Shown: positions 32,619 to 41,432 of the stretch, piece by piece
Numbering within the stretch: position 1 is the stretch's first letter
Layout of the letters: every line of letters begins with the position of its first letter
Assembly (NCBI RefSeq): GCF_032598905.1
Contig: NZ_CP122458.1
Coordinates: 6,659,001-6,723,000, forward strand
Source of the DNA: Streptomyces sp. 11x1
GTDB taxonomy: Bacteria > Actinomycetota > Actinomycetes > Streptomycetales > Streptomycetaceae
Direction: 5' to 3'
Length of the DNA: 64,000 nt
Made by a program: the position numbers and the translations under genes
The notes under the pieces: generated by a model
What the model was told of the DNA's origin: nothing
The model's input: the letters and a program-made list of their open reading frames with translations, nothing else
Databases searched by the model: none

Positions 32619-34436
32619 TTACTCGACGGTGACCGACTTGGCGAGGTTGCGCGGCTTGTCGATGTCGCGGCCCAGGGCCAACGCCGTGTGGTAGGCGAGG
32701 AGTTGGAGGGGGATGCCCATCAGGATCGGGTCGAGCTCGTCCTCGTTCTTGGGGACGACGATCGTCTGGTCGGCCTTCTCCTGCTCCTGGTGGGCGACGG
32801 CGAGGATCTGGCCGCTGCGGGCCTTGATCTCCTCCAGGGCGGCGCGGTTCTTCTCCAGCAGATCGTCGTCGGGGACGATGGCGACCGTCGGGAGGGCGGG
32901 CTCGATGAGCGCCAGCGGGCCGTGCTTGAGCTCGGAGGCGGGGTAGGCCTCCGCGTGGATGTAGGAGACCTCCTTGAGCTTCAGCGAGGCCTCACGGGCG
33001 ACGGGGTAGCCCCGGACGCGGCCGATGAAGAGCATCGAGCGGGCCTCGGCGTACTGCTCGGCCAGCTTCTTGATCTCCTCCTCCTGCTCCAGCATCTCGG
33101 AGATCTGGGCGGGGAGCTTGCGCAGGCCCTCGATGATCCGCTTGCCGTCGCGGACGGAGAGGTCGCGGGTGCGGCCCAGGTGCAGCGCCAACAGGGCGAA
33201 GGCGACCGTGGTGTTGGTGAAGCACTTGGTGGAGACGACGCAGACCTCGGGGCCCGCGTGGACGTAGATGCCGCCGTCCGCCTCACGGGCGATCGCCGAA
33301 CCGACGACGTTCACCACACCCAGCACCCGCGCGCCCTTGCGCTTCAGCTCCTGGACGGCCGCCAGCACGTCGTAGGTCTCGCCGGACTGGGAGACGGCGA
33401 TGTAGAGGGTGTCGGGGTCGACGACCGCGTTGCGGTAGCGGAACTCGGAGGCCGGCTCGGCGTCCGCGGGGATCCGGGCCAGCTCCTCGATCATCTGGGC
33501 GCCGATCATGCCCGCGTGGTACGAGGTGCCGCAGCCGAGGATCTTGACGCGGCGGATCTGGCGCGCCTCACGGGCGTCCAGGTTGAGGCCGCCGAGGTGC
33601 ACGGTGGAGAAGCGGTCGTCGATCCGGCCGCGCAGCACGCGGTCCACGGCGTCGGCCTGCTCGTGGATCTCCTTGTGCATGTAGGTGTCGTGGCCGCCCA
33701 TGTCGTACGAGGCGGCCTCCCACTCCACGGTGGTGGGCTCGGCCGTGGTGCGGGTGCCCTCCGTGGTGTAGGTGCGGAAGTCGTCGGCCTTGAGGGTGGC
33801 CATCTCGCCGTCGTCGAGGGTGACGATCTGGCGGGTGTGGGCGACCAGAGCGGCTATGTCCGAGGCGACGAACATCTCCTTCTCGCCGATGCCGAGCACG
33901 ACGGGGGAGCCGTTGCGGGCGACGACGATGCGGTCGTTGAAGTCGGCGTGCATGACGGCGATGCCGTAGGTGCCCTCGACGATGCGCACCGCCTGGCGGA
34001 CCTTCTCCTCCAGGGTGGTGGCCTGGGAGCGGGCGATGAGGTGGGTGAGGACCTCGGTGTCGGTCTCGGAGAGGAACTCGACGCCGTCCGCTTCGAGCTT
34101 CTTCCGCAGCTCGGAGGCGTTGTCGATGATGCCGTTGTGGACGACGGCGACCTTGTTGTCGGCCGACATGTGCGGGTGGGCGTTCACGTCGGACGGGGCG
34201 CCGTGGGTGGCCCAGCGGGTGTGGGCGATGCCGGTGGTGCCCTTGAAGCGCGCGGGGACCTTGGCCTCCAGGTCACGGACCCGGCCCTTGGCCTTGACCA
34301 TCTTCAGGCCGGCCGTCTTGGGCGAGGTGACGACTATGCCCGCGGAGTCGTAGCCCCGGTACTCCAGGCGCTGCAGGCCCTCCAGGAGCAGCGGCGCGAC
34401 GTCGCGCTTGCCGATGTAACCGACAATCCCGCACAT
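32619..34436 (-). CDS. glmS: glutamine-fructose-6-phosphate aminotransferase GlmS
   Basis: A 605-aa enzyme, normal length. Cys2 in MCGIVGYIG is the glutaminase nucleophile. The N-terminal Ntn domain (1-240) has TRWATHG and NAHPH. Two SIS isomerase domains follow, with CGTSYHAGMIG, SQSGETYDVLAA and the C-terminal LAKSVTVE. It makes glucosamine-6-phosphate for cell-wall precursors. It lies 27 nt behind a small gene in the same direction and close to a chitobiose-processing hexosaminidase gene, which fits amino-sugar metabolism. No glmS ribozyme is seen. Confidence 0.97.
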   Translation of the reverse strand: MCGIVGYIGKRDVAPLLLEGLQRLEYRGYDSAGIVVTSPKTAGLKMVKAKGRVRDLEAKVPARFKGTTGIAHTRWATHGAPSDVNAHPHMSADNKVAVVHNGIIDNASELRKKLEADGVEFLSETDTEVLTHLIARSQATTLEEKVRQAVRIVEGTYGIAVMHADFNDRIVVARNGSPVVLGIGEKEMFVASDIAALVAHTRQIVTLDDGEMATLKADDFRTYTTEGTRTTAEPTTVEWEAASYDMGGHDTYMHKEIHEQADAVDRVLRGRIDDRFSTVHLGGLNLDAREARQIRRVKILGCGTSYHAGMIGAQMIEELARIPADAEPASEFRYRNAVVDPDTLYIAVSQSGETYDVLAAVQELKRKGARVLGVVNVVGSAIAREADGGIYVHAGPEVCVVSTKCFTNTTVAFALLALHLGRTRDLSVRDGKRIIEGLRKLPAQISEMLEQEEEIKKLAEQYAEARSMLFIGRVRGYPVAREASLKLKEVSYIHAEAYPASELKHGPLALIEPALPTVAIVPDDDLLEKNRAALEEIKARSGQILAVAHQEQEKADQTIVVPKNEDELDPILMGIPLQLLAYHTALALGRDIDKPRNLAKSVTVE

Positions 34437-34463
34437 ATATACGTATCCCCTAGCTGTGGATGT

Positions 34464-34721
34464 TCAGCCGTAGACGATGCGGCGCAGTTGCCTGAGCGTG
34501 AGCTCCGGTGGTGCGACCGCCCGGTATTTCAGGTCCGCCTCGATCTGTTCGAAGATCGTCGCGTTGACCAGGCCCTGGGCTTGGAGCTCGCGGTGGCGGC
34601 GACGGACGTACTCCTCGGTCGTCTCGTCGAAGTAGGCGAGCACGTCCTGGATCACACGCAGCGCCTCGCCCCGGCTGAGGGGCGAGGATCGCGTCAGGTG
34701 ATCAACGAGTTCGTCGTGCAC
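34464..34721 (-). CDS. small conserved protein upstream of glmS
   Basis: An 85-aa (up to 97-aa) soluble, mostly helical protein: ELVDHLTRSSPLSRGEALRV, then FDETTEEYVRRRHRELQ and ending LTLRQLRRIVYG. The family is not identified. GTG at 34721 with CCAGGA upstream is favoured; a TTG at 34757 would add 12 residues. The charged helices and the palindrome just upstream would suit a small DNA- or protein-binding factor. The 27-nt gap to glmS suggests cotranscription. Confidence 0.7.
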   Translation of the reverse strand: MHDELVDHLTRSSPLSRGEALRVIQDVLAYFDETTEEYVRRRHRELQAQGLVNATIFEQIEADLKYRAVAPPELTLRQLRRIVYG

Positions 34722-34761
34722 TCGGTAGATCCTGGGGTACCGGAGGGCGTTTCGCAAGAAT

Positions 34762-34781
34762 CCTGCCCGATATCGGGCAGG
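34762..34781. promoter_or_regulatory. perfect 20-bp palindrome upstream of the glmS partner gene
   Basis: CCTGCCCGATATCGGGCAGG reads identically on both strands with no spacer. It lies 5-60 bp upstream of the possible starts of the small gene. Such length without a loop suits a dimeric repressor site better than a hairpin. It does not match the DasR, CebR or iron-box consensus. Confidence 0.7.
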
Positions 34782-34969
34782 GTGCTGTTACCGACCCCTG
34801 AGGGAACGCTGATCGTGTTATGAGGGGCTGTTCGCGTGCCGCCCCCCGGGGTCCCGCAGCCCGTCGCCCGAGGCGACGACTTTTGGACACCATGGACATT
34901 CCTCGCACCCCGGCGGCGGCATGCCGCGCCAGGTGACCCCGGTGACCGGGCGGGCGGTCCTCGCGCACG

Positions 34970-35839
34970 TCAGAGGCGCTTGAGGACCGCCTGCTTGGCC
35001 AGGGTGAACTCCTCGTCCGTGAGTACTCCGGACCGGTGGAGGTCGCCCAGCTCGCGCAGGCGGCGCAGCAGGGCGTCGTGGTCCTCCTCGGGGGCGGGCC
35101 GGTCCGCGGCCGGCGCGGGCAGCTGTTTCGGCGCCGCAGCCGCCGGGTGCGGGAGCCGCGCCTGCACGGCCGCCGCGACGAGGGCCATCAGCGGGTCCTT
35201 CTTGAATCCCCACAGCTCCACGGAGTTGGGGTCGTACTTGGGCGGGGCCTTGGTCGGCGCGTTCCGCACGGTGAAGCGGAGGTAGCCGTTCTCCAGGCCG
35301 ACCGAGGGGTGCCACTCGACGCCCGCTATGTCCGCCAGGGAGAGCGTGCGTGCCCCGGCGGCGGCCTTCGCGTCCTCCGTCTTCCAGTTCCACTCCAGCC
35401 GTACGTGGTCGCCGTCGAAGCTCGCGGTGCCGTCCCCGGCGGAGACGGAGAGCGGGACGGCCGGGCCGGCGAGGAGGTAGGAGTCGACCGCGTCGGTCGG
35501 GACCTCGTCCAGGAGCAGCGCGCTCCGGATCTCGTCCACGAAGTACTCGGCGACGCCGTACCGGTCGGCGTCGACGCTCAGCTGGTACGGGTCGTTGGTG
35601 TCGGTGAGCCGGCCGCCGGTCGCCTGGAGGAGCGGGTCGGAGCCGTCGCGCAGTCGGAGCCGCAGCCGCCCCGACCTCCTGCCCTGCTCGAAGGAGATGC
35701 CCGCCAACGCGCCCAGCGGGACGGCCAGTTCACCCAGGGTCTTGCGGAGCAGGCTCACGCTCTTGTCGCGGCCGGGGGTCAGCCGCAGTGTGTCGCCGTC
35801 GAAGGTCCACGTGCCGTCCCGCTGGAGGATTTCCGCCAT
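34970..35839 (-). CDS. DUF4429 protein with C-terminal SHOCT domain
   Basis: A 289-aa protein with two successive DUF4429-type beta domains (residues about 1-105, TWTFDGDTLRLTPG; about 120-215, GTASFDGDHVRLEWNWK), an Ala/Pro linker, and a SHOCT helical pair at the end (LRRLRELGDLHRSGVLTDEEF then KQAVLKRL). The family is frequent in actinobacteria, with unknown, possibly nucleic-acid- or membrane-related roles. The 212-bp gap beyond its stop contains no gene I can support. Confidence 0.88.
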   Translation of the reverse strand: MAEILQRDGTWTFDGDTLRLTPGRDKSVSLLRKTLGELAVPLGALAGISFEQGRRSGRLRLRLRDGSDPLLQATGGRLTDTNDPYQLSVDADRYGVAEYFVDEIRSALLLDEVPTDAVDSYLLAGPAVPLSVSAGDGTASFDGDHVRLEWNWKTEDAKAAAGARTLSLADIAGVEWHPSVGLENGYLRFTVRNAPTKAPPKYDPNSVELWGFKKDPLMALVAAAVQARLPHPAAAAPKQLPAPAADRPAPEEDHDALLRRLRELGDLHRSGVLTDEEFTLAKQAVLKRL

Positions 35840-35869
35840 GCGGGGATTCTTTCACCGGCCACGGGGAGA

Positions 35870-35885
35870 GGTGGTCTAGACCTGG
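35870..35885. promoter_or_regulatory. DasR (dre) operator upstream of the GH20 gene
   Basis: GGTGGTCTAGACCTGG centres on the TCTAGA core and matches the DasR consensus ACTGGTCTAGACCA(C/G)T at most positions. It lies about 60-75 bp before the hexosaminidase start, where DasR typically represses chitin-related genes until glucosamine-6-phosphate accumulates. Confidence 0.8.
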
Positions 35886-35943
35886 AGGGGGCGGAGGGGC
35901 GATGGTGGGGAGCGCATCGTTCGATACGTGGAGGGAGCTCGTC

Positions 35944-37551
35944 GTGAGATCGCACCACAGATCGACCCGCCTTCTCGGCTCGCTGCTGCTGGTGGCGGCC
36001 GGGATCTTCGCCGTGGGAGCCGCACCCGTGTCCGAGAACGCCCCTGCCGACGCCGCCCCGGTTCCGCTCGGGCAGGTGATCCCGGCTCCCGCCTCGGTCC
36101 GGGCCGACGGATCGCCGTACCGGCTGACGAGCGGTACGCGCATCGTCGTGGACGGCGGGCCCGAGGCCCGTCGGGTGGGGGAGTACCTCGCCGGGATCCT
36201 GCGGCCCTCGACGGGGTACCGGCTGCCGGTCACCGAACGTCAGGAGGCCGGAATCCGCCTCCGGTTGGCCGCGGGGGAGACGGGTCTCGGCCAGGAGGGC
36301 TACCGGCTGCGGAGCGGGAGGTCCGGCGTCACCCTCACCGCCCGCGCGCCCGCCGGGCTCTTCCACGCCGTCCAGACCCTGCGCCAACTGCTGCCCGCCG
36401 CCGTCGAGGAGGACTCCGTGCGGCCGGGCCCCTGGCTGATCGCGGGCGGCACGATCGAGGACACTCCGCGCTACGGCTGGCGCGGCGCGATGCTGGACGT
36501 CTCCCGCCACTTCTTCACCGTGAACCAGGTCAAGCGCTACATCGACCAGTTGGCGCTCTACAAGTTCAACAAGCTGCATCTGCACCTCTCCGACGACCAG
36601 GGCTGGCGCATCGCGATCGACTCCTGGCCGCGTCTCGCCTCGTACGGCGGCTCCACCCAGGTCGGCGGCGGCCCCGGCGGCCACTACAGCAAGGCCGACT
36701 ACCGCGAGATCGTCCGCTACGCGGCCTCGCGCCACCTCGAAGTCGTCCCCGAGATCGACATGCCGGGCCACACCAACGCGGCGCTCGCCTCCTACGCCGA
36801 GCTGAACTGCGACGGCGTCGCGCCCCCGCTCTACACCGGCACCGAGGTCGGCTTCAGCTCGCTGTGCGTCGGCAAGGACGTGACGTACGACTTCGTCGAC
36901 GACGTCGTACGGGAACTGGCCGCGCTGACACCGGGCCGGTATCTGCACATCGGCGGCGACGAGGCGCACTCCACCAGCCACGAGGACTATGTGAAGTTCA
37001 TGGACCGCGTGCAGCCGGTCGTCGAGCGGTACGGGAAGACCGTGGTCGGCTGGCACCAGTTGACCGGGGCGACGCCGACGCGGGGCGCTCTCGCGCAGTA
37101 CTGGGGACTCGACAGCACGGGCGCGGAGGAGAAGGAGCGGGTGGCTGCGGCCGCGCGCAACGGGACGGGGGTCGTGCTGTCGCCCGCGGACCGGATCTAC
37201 CTCGACATGAAGTACGACAAGGACACGCCGCTCGGGCTCGACTGGGCCGGGTATGTGGATGTGCGGCGGGCGTACGACTGGGATCCGGGGACGTATCTGG
37301 CGGGGGTGCCTGCGGCGGCTGTGCGGGGGGTCGAGGCGCCGTTGTGGACGGAGACGATCACCTCCTCTGCGGATGTTGAGTACATGGTGTTTCCGCGGTT
37401 GCCGGGGGTTGCCGAGTTGGGGTGGTCGCCGGTGTCCACGCACGGGTGGGACGGGTATCGGGGGAGGCTTGCTGCGCAGGGGCCGCGGTGGGAGGCGCTG
37501 GGGGTGGGGTACTTCCGGGCGCCCGGGGTGCCGTGGCCTGCGGCGCGGTAG
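35944..37551 (+). CDS. secreted beta-N-acetylhexosaminidase, GH20
   Basis: A 535-aa exported GH20 enzyme. The signal peptide is LLGSLLLVAAGIFAVGAAPV. An N-terminal GH20b domain is followed by the barrel: GWRGAMLDVSRHFF, LHLHLSDDQGWRI, VVPEIDMPGHTNAAL, and the catalytic pair in HIGGDEAHST (Asp-Glu about residue 340). It releases GlcNAc from chitobiose and similar compounds. GTG at 35944 is chosen for the ideally placed GGAGGGAG. A dre box upstream predicts DasR control. It is complete at the C-terminus. Confidence 0.94.
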   Translation: MRSHHRSTRLLGSLLLVAAGIFAVGAAPVSENAPADAAPVPLGQVIPAPASVRADGSPYRLTSGTRIVVDGGPEARRVGEYLAGILRPSTGYRLPVTERQEAGIRLRLAAGETGLGQEGYRLRSGRSGVTLTARAPAGLFHAVQTLRQLLPAAVEEDSVRPGPWLIAGGTIEDTPRYGWRGAMLDVSRHFFTVNQVKRYIDQLALYKFNKLHLHLSDDQGWRIAIDSWPRLASYGGSTQVGGGPGGHYSKADYREIVRYAASRHLEVVPEIDMPGHTNAALASYAELNCDGVAPPLYTGTEVGFSSLCVGKDVTYDFVDDVVRELAALTPGRYLHIGGDEAHSTSHEDYVKFMDRVQPVVERYGKTVVGWHQLTGATPTRGALAQYWGLDSTGAEEKERVAAAARNGTGVVLSPADRIYLDMKYDKDTPLGLDWAGYVDVRRAYDWDPGTYLAGVPAAAVRGVEAPLWTETITSSADVEYMVFPRLPGVAELGWSPVSTHGWDGYRGRLAAQGPRWEALGVGYFRAPGVPWPAAR

Positions 37552-37601
37552 GGGGTGGGGGTGCCTGTGTGTCGGCGGGTGCGGGTGCGTGGGGCTTCTC
37601 C

Positions 37602-37685
37602 CGCAGTTCCCAGAAAAGCCGGGCTGCGCCCCGTGCTTTTCGGCCCGCAGGGGCCGTTGCTTTCAGGGGCGCGGGGAACTGCGCG
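37602..37685. repeat. dispersed inverted-repeat element, copy 2
   Basis: Left arm begins CGCAGTTCC (truncated) at 37602; right arm AGGGGCGCGGGGAACTGCGCG is at 37665-37685. Between them lies GGGCTGCGCCCCGTGCTTTT and CGGCCCGCAGGGGCCGTTGC, almost identical to the copy at 44 kb. The flanking GGTGCGGGTGCGTGGGG also recurs. Confidence 0.85.
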
Positions 37686-37728
37686 ACCAGCCCCCACCGG
37701 GCCGCAGCTGAGCGATCGGCGGGACAGC

Positions 37729-37767
37729 GACGGGCACCTCGGAGGACCGTACTCCGAGGTGCCCGTC
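37729..37767. terminator. terminator of the des operon and GH20 gene
   Basis: A perfect 16-bp stem (GACGGGCACCTCGGAG and complement) with a 7-nt loop; pairing continues beyond a mismatch on both sides. It lies 25 bp beyond the desD stop, between convergent genes. Confidence 0.88.
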
Positions 37768-37792
37768 TGTCCGGGTGGGGCCGTGCCGGGGG

Positions 37793-39565
37793 CTACAGGC
37801 CCGCGATGGGGTTCCGCAGGGTGCCGATGAGCTGCAGCGCGCCCGCCGGGTCCGCGAGGTCGACCATCTGCTTGTTGTTGCGGAGCTGCAGGCGGTTGAG
37901 ACAGGACAGCGCGAACTCCGGGGCGAACAGGTCGTACTGGGCGAACTTGTCGGCGAGTTCGGGCATCGCGTCCTGGTAGTCGCGGACGGTCTCCGCGACC
38001 GTGCGCCAGAACTCCTCCTCGTCCAGGACACCCTCCTCGGCGAGGTTCGCGGCCAGGAAGCGGAAGAAGCAGTCGAAGACGTCCGTGAAGACCGAGAGGA
38101 GCTTCTTGTCCTCGGGGACGTCCACGCGGAGGCGCTCGACCGTCGGCGGGAGGACCGCGTCCGGGTCCATGACCGCGATCTCCTCGGCGATGTCCTTGTA
38201 GATCGCCCGTTCGACGACACCGTCCTTCAGGACGAGGATGACGTTCTCGCCGTGCGGCATGAAGACGAGGTCGTAGGCGTAGAAGCTGTGGAGGAGGGGG
38301 GTGAAGTAGGCCCGAAGGTAGCGGCGGAGCCATTCCGTGGGGGTCAGGCCCGAGCGGGCGATCAGTGCCGCCGCGAAACTCCTGCCCTCGTGGTCGACGT
38401 GGACCAGGGAGGCCATCGTCGCCAGGGACTCGCCCTCCTGGAGGGACGGCACCGGGCTCTCGCGCCACAGCGCGGCCAGCATCTTGCGGTACGGGGAGAA
38501 CTTGTCGGTGGCGGCCTCGTACTCCAGGTGCCGGTAGCCGACGGCCGCCCGCTCGCGGATGATCGACAGGCCGGTGGACTTCAGGACCGGGTCGTTGTCG
38601 ATGAGACCGGCCAGCCAGTCGTTGATCGCCGGAGTGGCCTCCATGTACGCCGCCGACAGGCCGCGCATGAAGCCCATGTTGAGGACGGAGAGCGCCGTCT
38701 TGACGTAGTGCTTCTCGGGGGCCGAGCTGTTGAAGAAGGTGCGGATCGACTGCTGGGCCACGTACTCGTCGTCGCCCTCACCGAGGCACACCAGGTTCTG
38801 CTGGGCGACCTCGGCGGCGAAGGTGACGCTGAGCTTGTTCCACCACTGCCAGGGGTGGACGGGGATGAAGAGGTAGTCGGCGGGGTCCAGTTCCAGGTCG
38901 GTGAGGACGCAGTGGAAGCGGTCGACCGTCTCCTTGCCCAGCTCGTCCCGCAAGAAGGTCTCGTAATCGATGCCGACGCCCGCCGTGAACGCCGCCCGTG
39001 AGCGGTGCGCGGCCAGCCAGACCAGGCGGACGGGGCTCGCCGTCTCGGGGGCGTACGCCAGGTACTCGTGGACGCCGAAGCCGAGGCGGCCGTTGTTGGC
39101 GACGAAGCAGGGGTGGCCCTCGGTCATCCCGGTCTCGATGGCCTGGAACCCGGCGTCCACCAGCTCGGCGACCGGCGTCTGCGGCTTGGTGAGCTTGTAG
39201 CAGGTGCCGGCCAGGGTGGAGGAGATCTCCTCCAGGTAGACCGGGAGGATCTCGTCGCTCAGGCCGAGGGACCGCTTCAGCTCGATGAAGAAGTCCAGGG
39301 CGGCCAGAGGGAGGTCGACGCCGTCCCGTCGACGGGTGATCGAGTCGGCGTCGACCTGCCAGTGGTCGAGGGCGCGCCGGACGGCGGTGAACCCGTAGCG
39401 GGTCGCACCGTCGTCGCTGCGGACCTCGAAGCGGCCGTCGGCGGTGGCCTCAGGCGTGATGAGCCGCTCGTGGGCGAACTCGGCGAGGGCCTTGCGGACG
39501 AGCAGGCGGTTGGCCCGTGCCCAGCGGTGGGGGGACAGATGCGCTACGGCGTCGGACAGGGTCAT
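37793..39565 (-). CDS. desD: desferrioxamine synthetase DesD (NIS synthetase)
   Basis: A 590-aa IucA/IucC-type NRPS-independent siderophore synthetase. Family signatures include GHPCFVANNGRLGFG, a substrate/ATP region, and VHPWQWWNK; the C-terminal FhuF-like part holds FMPHGENVILVLKDGVVERAIYKD with HGEN. It adenylates the succinyl group of N-hydroxy-N-succinylcadaverine and joins three units to form desferrioxamine, including the macrocyclic form E. Its start overlaps the desC stop (ATGA). It is the last gene of the operon. Confidence 0.97.
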   Translation of the reverse strand: MTLSDAVAHLSPHRWARANRLLVRKALAEFAHERLITPEATADGRFEVRSDDGATRYGFTAVRRALDHWQVDADSITRRRDGVDLPLAALDFFIELKRSLGLSDEILPVYLEEISSTLAGTCYKLTKPQTPVAELVDAGFQAIETGMTEGHPCFVANNGRLGFGVHEYLAYAPETASPVRLVWLAAHRSRAAFTAGVGIDYETFLRDELGKETVDRFHCVLTDLELDPADYLFIPVHPWQWWNKLSVTFAAEVAQQNLVCLGEGDDEYVAQQSIRTFFNSSAPEKHYVKTALSVLNMGFMRGLSAAYMEATPAINDWLAGLIDNDPVLKSTGLSIIRERAAVGYRHLEYEAATDKFSPYRKMLAALWRESPVPSLQEGESLATMASLVHVDHEGRSFAAALIARSGLTPTEWLRRYLRAYFTPLLHSFYAYDLVFMPHGENVILVLKDGVVERAIYKDIAEEIAVMDPDAVLPPTVERLRVDVPEDKKLLSVFTDVFDCFFRFLAANLAEEGVLDEEEFWRTVAETVRDYQDAMPELADKFAQYDLFAPEFALSCLNRLQLRNNKQMVDLADPAGALQLIGTLRNPIAGL

Positions 39566-40134
39566 ACGGCTACTCCTCGGGCAGCCAGGCTCTGGCTGCG
39601 AAAGAACTGCTCTCGCGTGCAGAAGCTCAGCAGTGCGCGCTTCTCCGGCTTGTCGATCTCGCGGTCGGGGACGAAACCGACGACTTCGTTGAGGGCGTGG
39701 ACCGCCTTGTTGGACACGTCCGGCTCGACGACGACCCGGTGGGTGGCCGGGTCCTCGAAGAGGTGCGCCATCACGGCGGTGATGACGGACCGGGTGAAGC
39801 CGTGCACCGGGGTGTCCGTCGGCGGCACCAGGAAGTGCATGCCGACGTCGCCCGGCTCGGGCTCGTACAGGCCGACGAGTTCACGGTGGGCGGGGTCGTA
39901 CTGCTCCATGAGGAACGCGGGTTCGCCGTCCAGCAGCCCCAGCAGGGCGTGGTGGTACGGGTCGGCCGCGATCTCCATGTACGCCCGCTCGACCTCCTCC
40001 AGCCGGGCGTCCTGCATCATCCAGTACGCCGCCTTGGGGTGCGTGACCCAGCGGTGCAGCAGCTCGGCGTCGCTCAGCGGGTCCAGGGGGCGGAAGGTGA
40101 AGTGCCCACCGCCGATGGCGCTGACGGGGCTCAT
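39562..40134 (-). CDS. desC: N-hydroxycadaverine acyltransferase DesC
   Basis: A 190-aa GNAT-fold acyltransferase of the siderophore type (RimJ/IucB-like). [20 protein letters not shown] at the start and [20 protein letters not shown] near the end carry the acyl-CoA loop. It transfers succinyl or acetyl groups from CoA to N-hydroxycadaverine. It starts in an ATGA overlap with desB and ends in one with desD. Confidence 0.96.
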   Translation of the reverse strand: MSPVSAIGGGHFTFRPLDPLSDAELLHRWVTHPKAAYWMMQDARLEEVERAYMEIAADPYHHALLGLLDGEPAFLMEQYDPAHRELVGLYEPEPGDVGMHFLVPPTDTPVHGFTRSVITAVMAHLFEDPATHRVVVEPDVSNKAVHALNEVVGFVPDREIDKPEKRALLSFCTREQFFRSQSLAARGVAV

Positions 40135-41432
40135 ACGGCGAACTCCTGGAAGGCGATGGTCTTCTCGACCGGGTAGTACTCGGTGCCGAGCAGCTCGCGG
40201 ATGATGGACGCGTTGCGGTACGCGCCCATGCCCAGGTCGGGCGAGGTGATGCTGTGGGTGTGGACGCCCGCGTTCTGCAGGAAGACCCCGCGGCCGGTGG
40301 TGTCGATCGCGTAGTTGCGGGCCACGTCGAAGCGGCCGTGGCCGTCGAAGACGAGCCGGTCGTTGATCGAGGAGAGGAAGGCCGGCGGCCGGTAGTGGTA
40401 GCCGGTGGCCAGGACCAGGCCCTCGGTCTCGATCTCGAAGTCCTTGCCCTGCTCGTCCTGGCGCAGACCGAGGGTGTACCGGCCGTCCTCGTAGGTGGCG
40501 CTGTTGAGGGACGAGTTGGTGAGCAGCCGGGTCGGGACCGGACGGCCGCCGGCGGTGACGTTCTTCTGGTAGAGCAGGTCGAAGATCGAGTCGATCAGAT
40601 CCCCGTTGATGCCCTTGAACAGGCCCTTCTGCTGCTTCTCCAGCCGGTAGCGGGTCTCCTCGGGCAGCGCGCGGAAGTAGTCGATGTAGTCCGGGGACGT
40701 CATCTCCAGCGTCAGCTTGGTGTATTCGAGGGGGAAGAACCGCGGGGATCGGGTGACCCAGTTGAGCTGGTAGCCGTGGGCGTCGATCTCGGAGAGGAGT
40801 TCGTGGTAGATCTCTGCGGCGCTCTGGCCGCTGCCGACGATCGTGATCGACTTCTTCGACCGCAGCTCCGCCTTGCGGTGCATGTACTGCGCGTTGTGGA
40901 AGAAGTCGCCGCCCAGGTCCTGGCAGGCCTCCGGGATGTACGGGACGGTACCGGTGCCGAGGACCAGCCGGCGGGCGCGCAGGACGTCCCCGTCGGCCGT
41001 GCGCACGGCGTACACGTCGTTCTTGTACGTCACCTCGGTCACCGTGGTGCTGAAGCGGACGTTGCTCAGCCGGCCGGCGGCCCAGCGGCAGTAGTCGTCG
41101 TACTCGACCCGCAGGGGGTAGAAGTTCTCGCGGATGTAGAACGAGTACAGACGGCCCGAGTCCTTCAGGTAGTTCAGGAAGGAGTACGGGGACGTCGGGT
41201 CGGCGAGGGTGACCAGGTCCGACATGAACGGGGTCTGGAGGTGGGCACCGTCGAGGAACATCCCCGAGTGCCACTCGAAGTTCGGCTTCGAGTCCAGGAA
41301 GAGTCCGTCGAGTTCGGCGATGGGCTCGGTGAGGCAGGCGAGGCCGAGGTTGAAGGGTCCCAGTCCGATGCCGATGAAGTCGTAGGTTTTCACAGCTGTT
41401 TTCACGGCGGGTTCAGGAAGCGACGCGGTCAA
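40131..41432 (-). CDS. desB: cadaverine N-monooxygenase DesB
   Basis: A flavin-dependent N-hydroxylating monooxygenase of the lysine/ornithine oxygenase class. The FAD site is [14 protein letters not shown], the NADPH site [16 protein letters not shown], and the terminal ATGYHYRPP is the family L-ATGY motif. It hydroxylates one amine of cadaverine. The start is uncertain: TTG at 41432 (433 aa) is favoured because GGGAG is well placed, though it overlaps the desA 3' end by 20 nt; ATG at 41459 or GTGs near 41405 are alternatives. Confidence 0.95.
   Translation of the reverse strand: MTASLPEPAVKTAVKTYDFIGIGLGPFNLGLACLTEPIAELDGLFLDSKPNFEWHSGMFLDGAHLQTPFMSDLVTLADPTSPYSFLNYLKDSGRLYSFYIRENFYPLRVEYDDYCRWAAGRLSNVRFSTTVTEVTYKNDVYAVRTADGDVLRARRLVLGTGTVPYIPEACQDLGGDFFHNAQYMHRKAELRSKKSITIVGSGQSAAEIYHELLSEIDAHGYQLNWVTRSPRFFPLEYTKLTLEMTSPDYIDYFRALPEETRYRLEKQQKGLFKGINGDLIDSIFDLLYQKNVTAGGRPVPTRLLTNSSLNSATYEDGRYTLGLRQDEQGKDFEIETEGLVLATGYHYRPPAFLSSINDRLVFDGHGRFDVARNYAIDTTGRGVFLQNAGVHTHSITSPDLGMGAYRNASIIRELLGTEYYPVEKTIAFQEFAV

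Noticed and set aside
34440..34470. Possible glmS ribozyme upstream of glmS
   Set aside because: Only 27 nt separate the small gene from glmS, far too short for the ribozyme, and no characteristic core is present.
32517..34823. 768-aa plus-strand frame opposite glmS
   Set aside because: Val/Leu/Gly-rich antisense shadow of a clear GlmS.
34702..34968. Minus-strand 88-aa frame between the DUF4429 gene and the glmS partner, with GAGGA before an internal ATG
   Set aside because: It overlaps the start of the better-supported small gene, is Arg/Pro-rich without a motif, and spans the 20-bp palindrome, so it is probably not coding.
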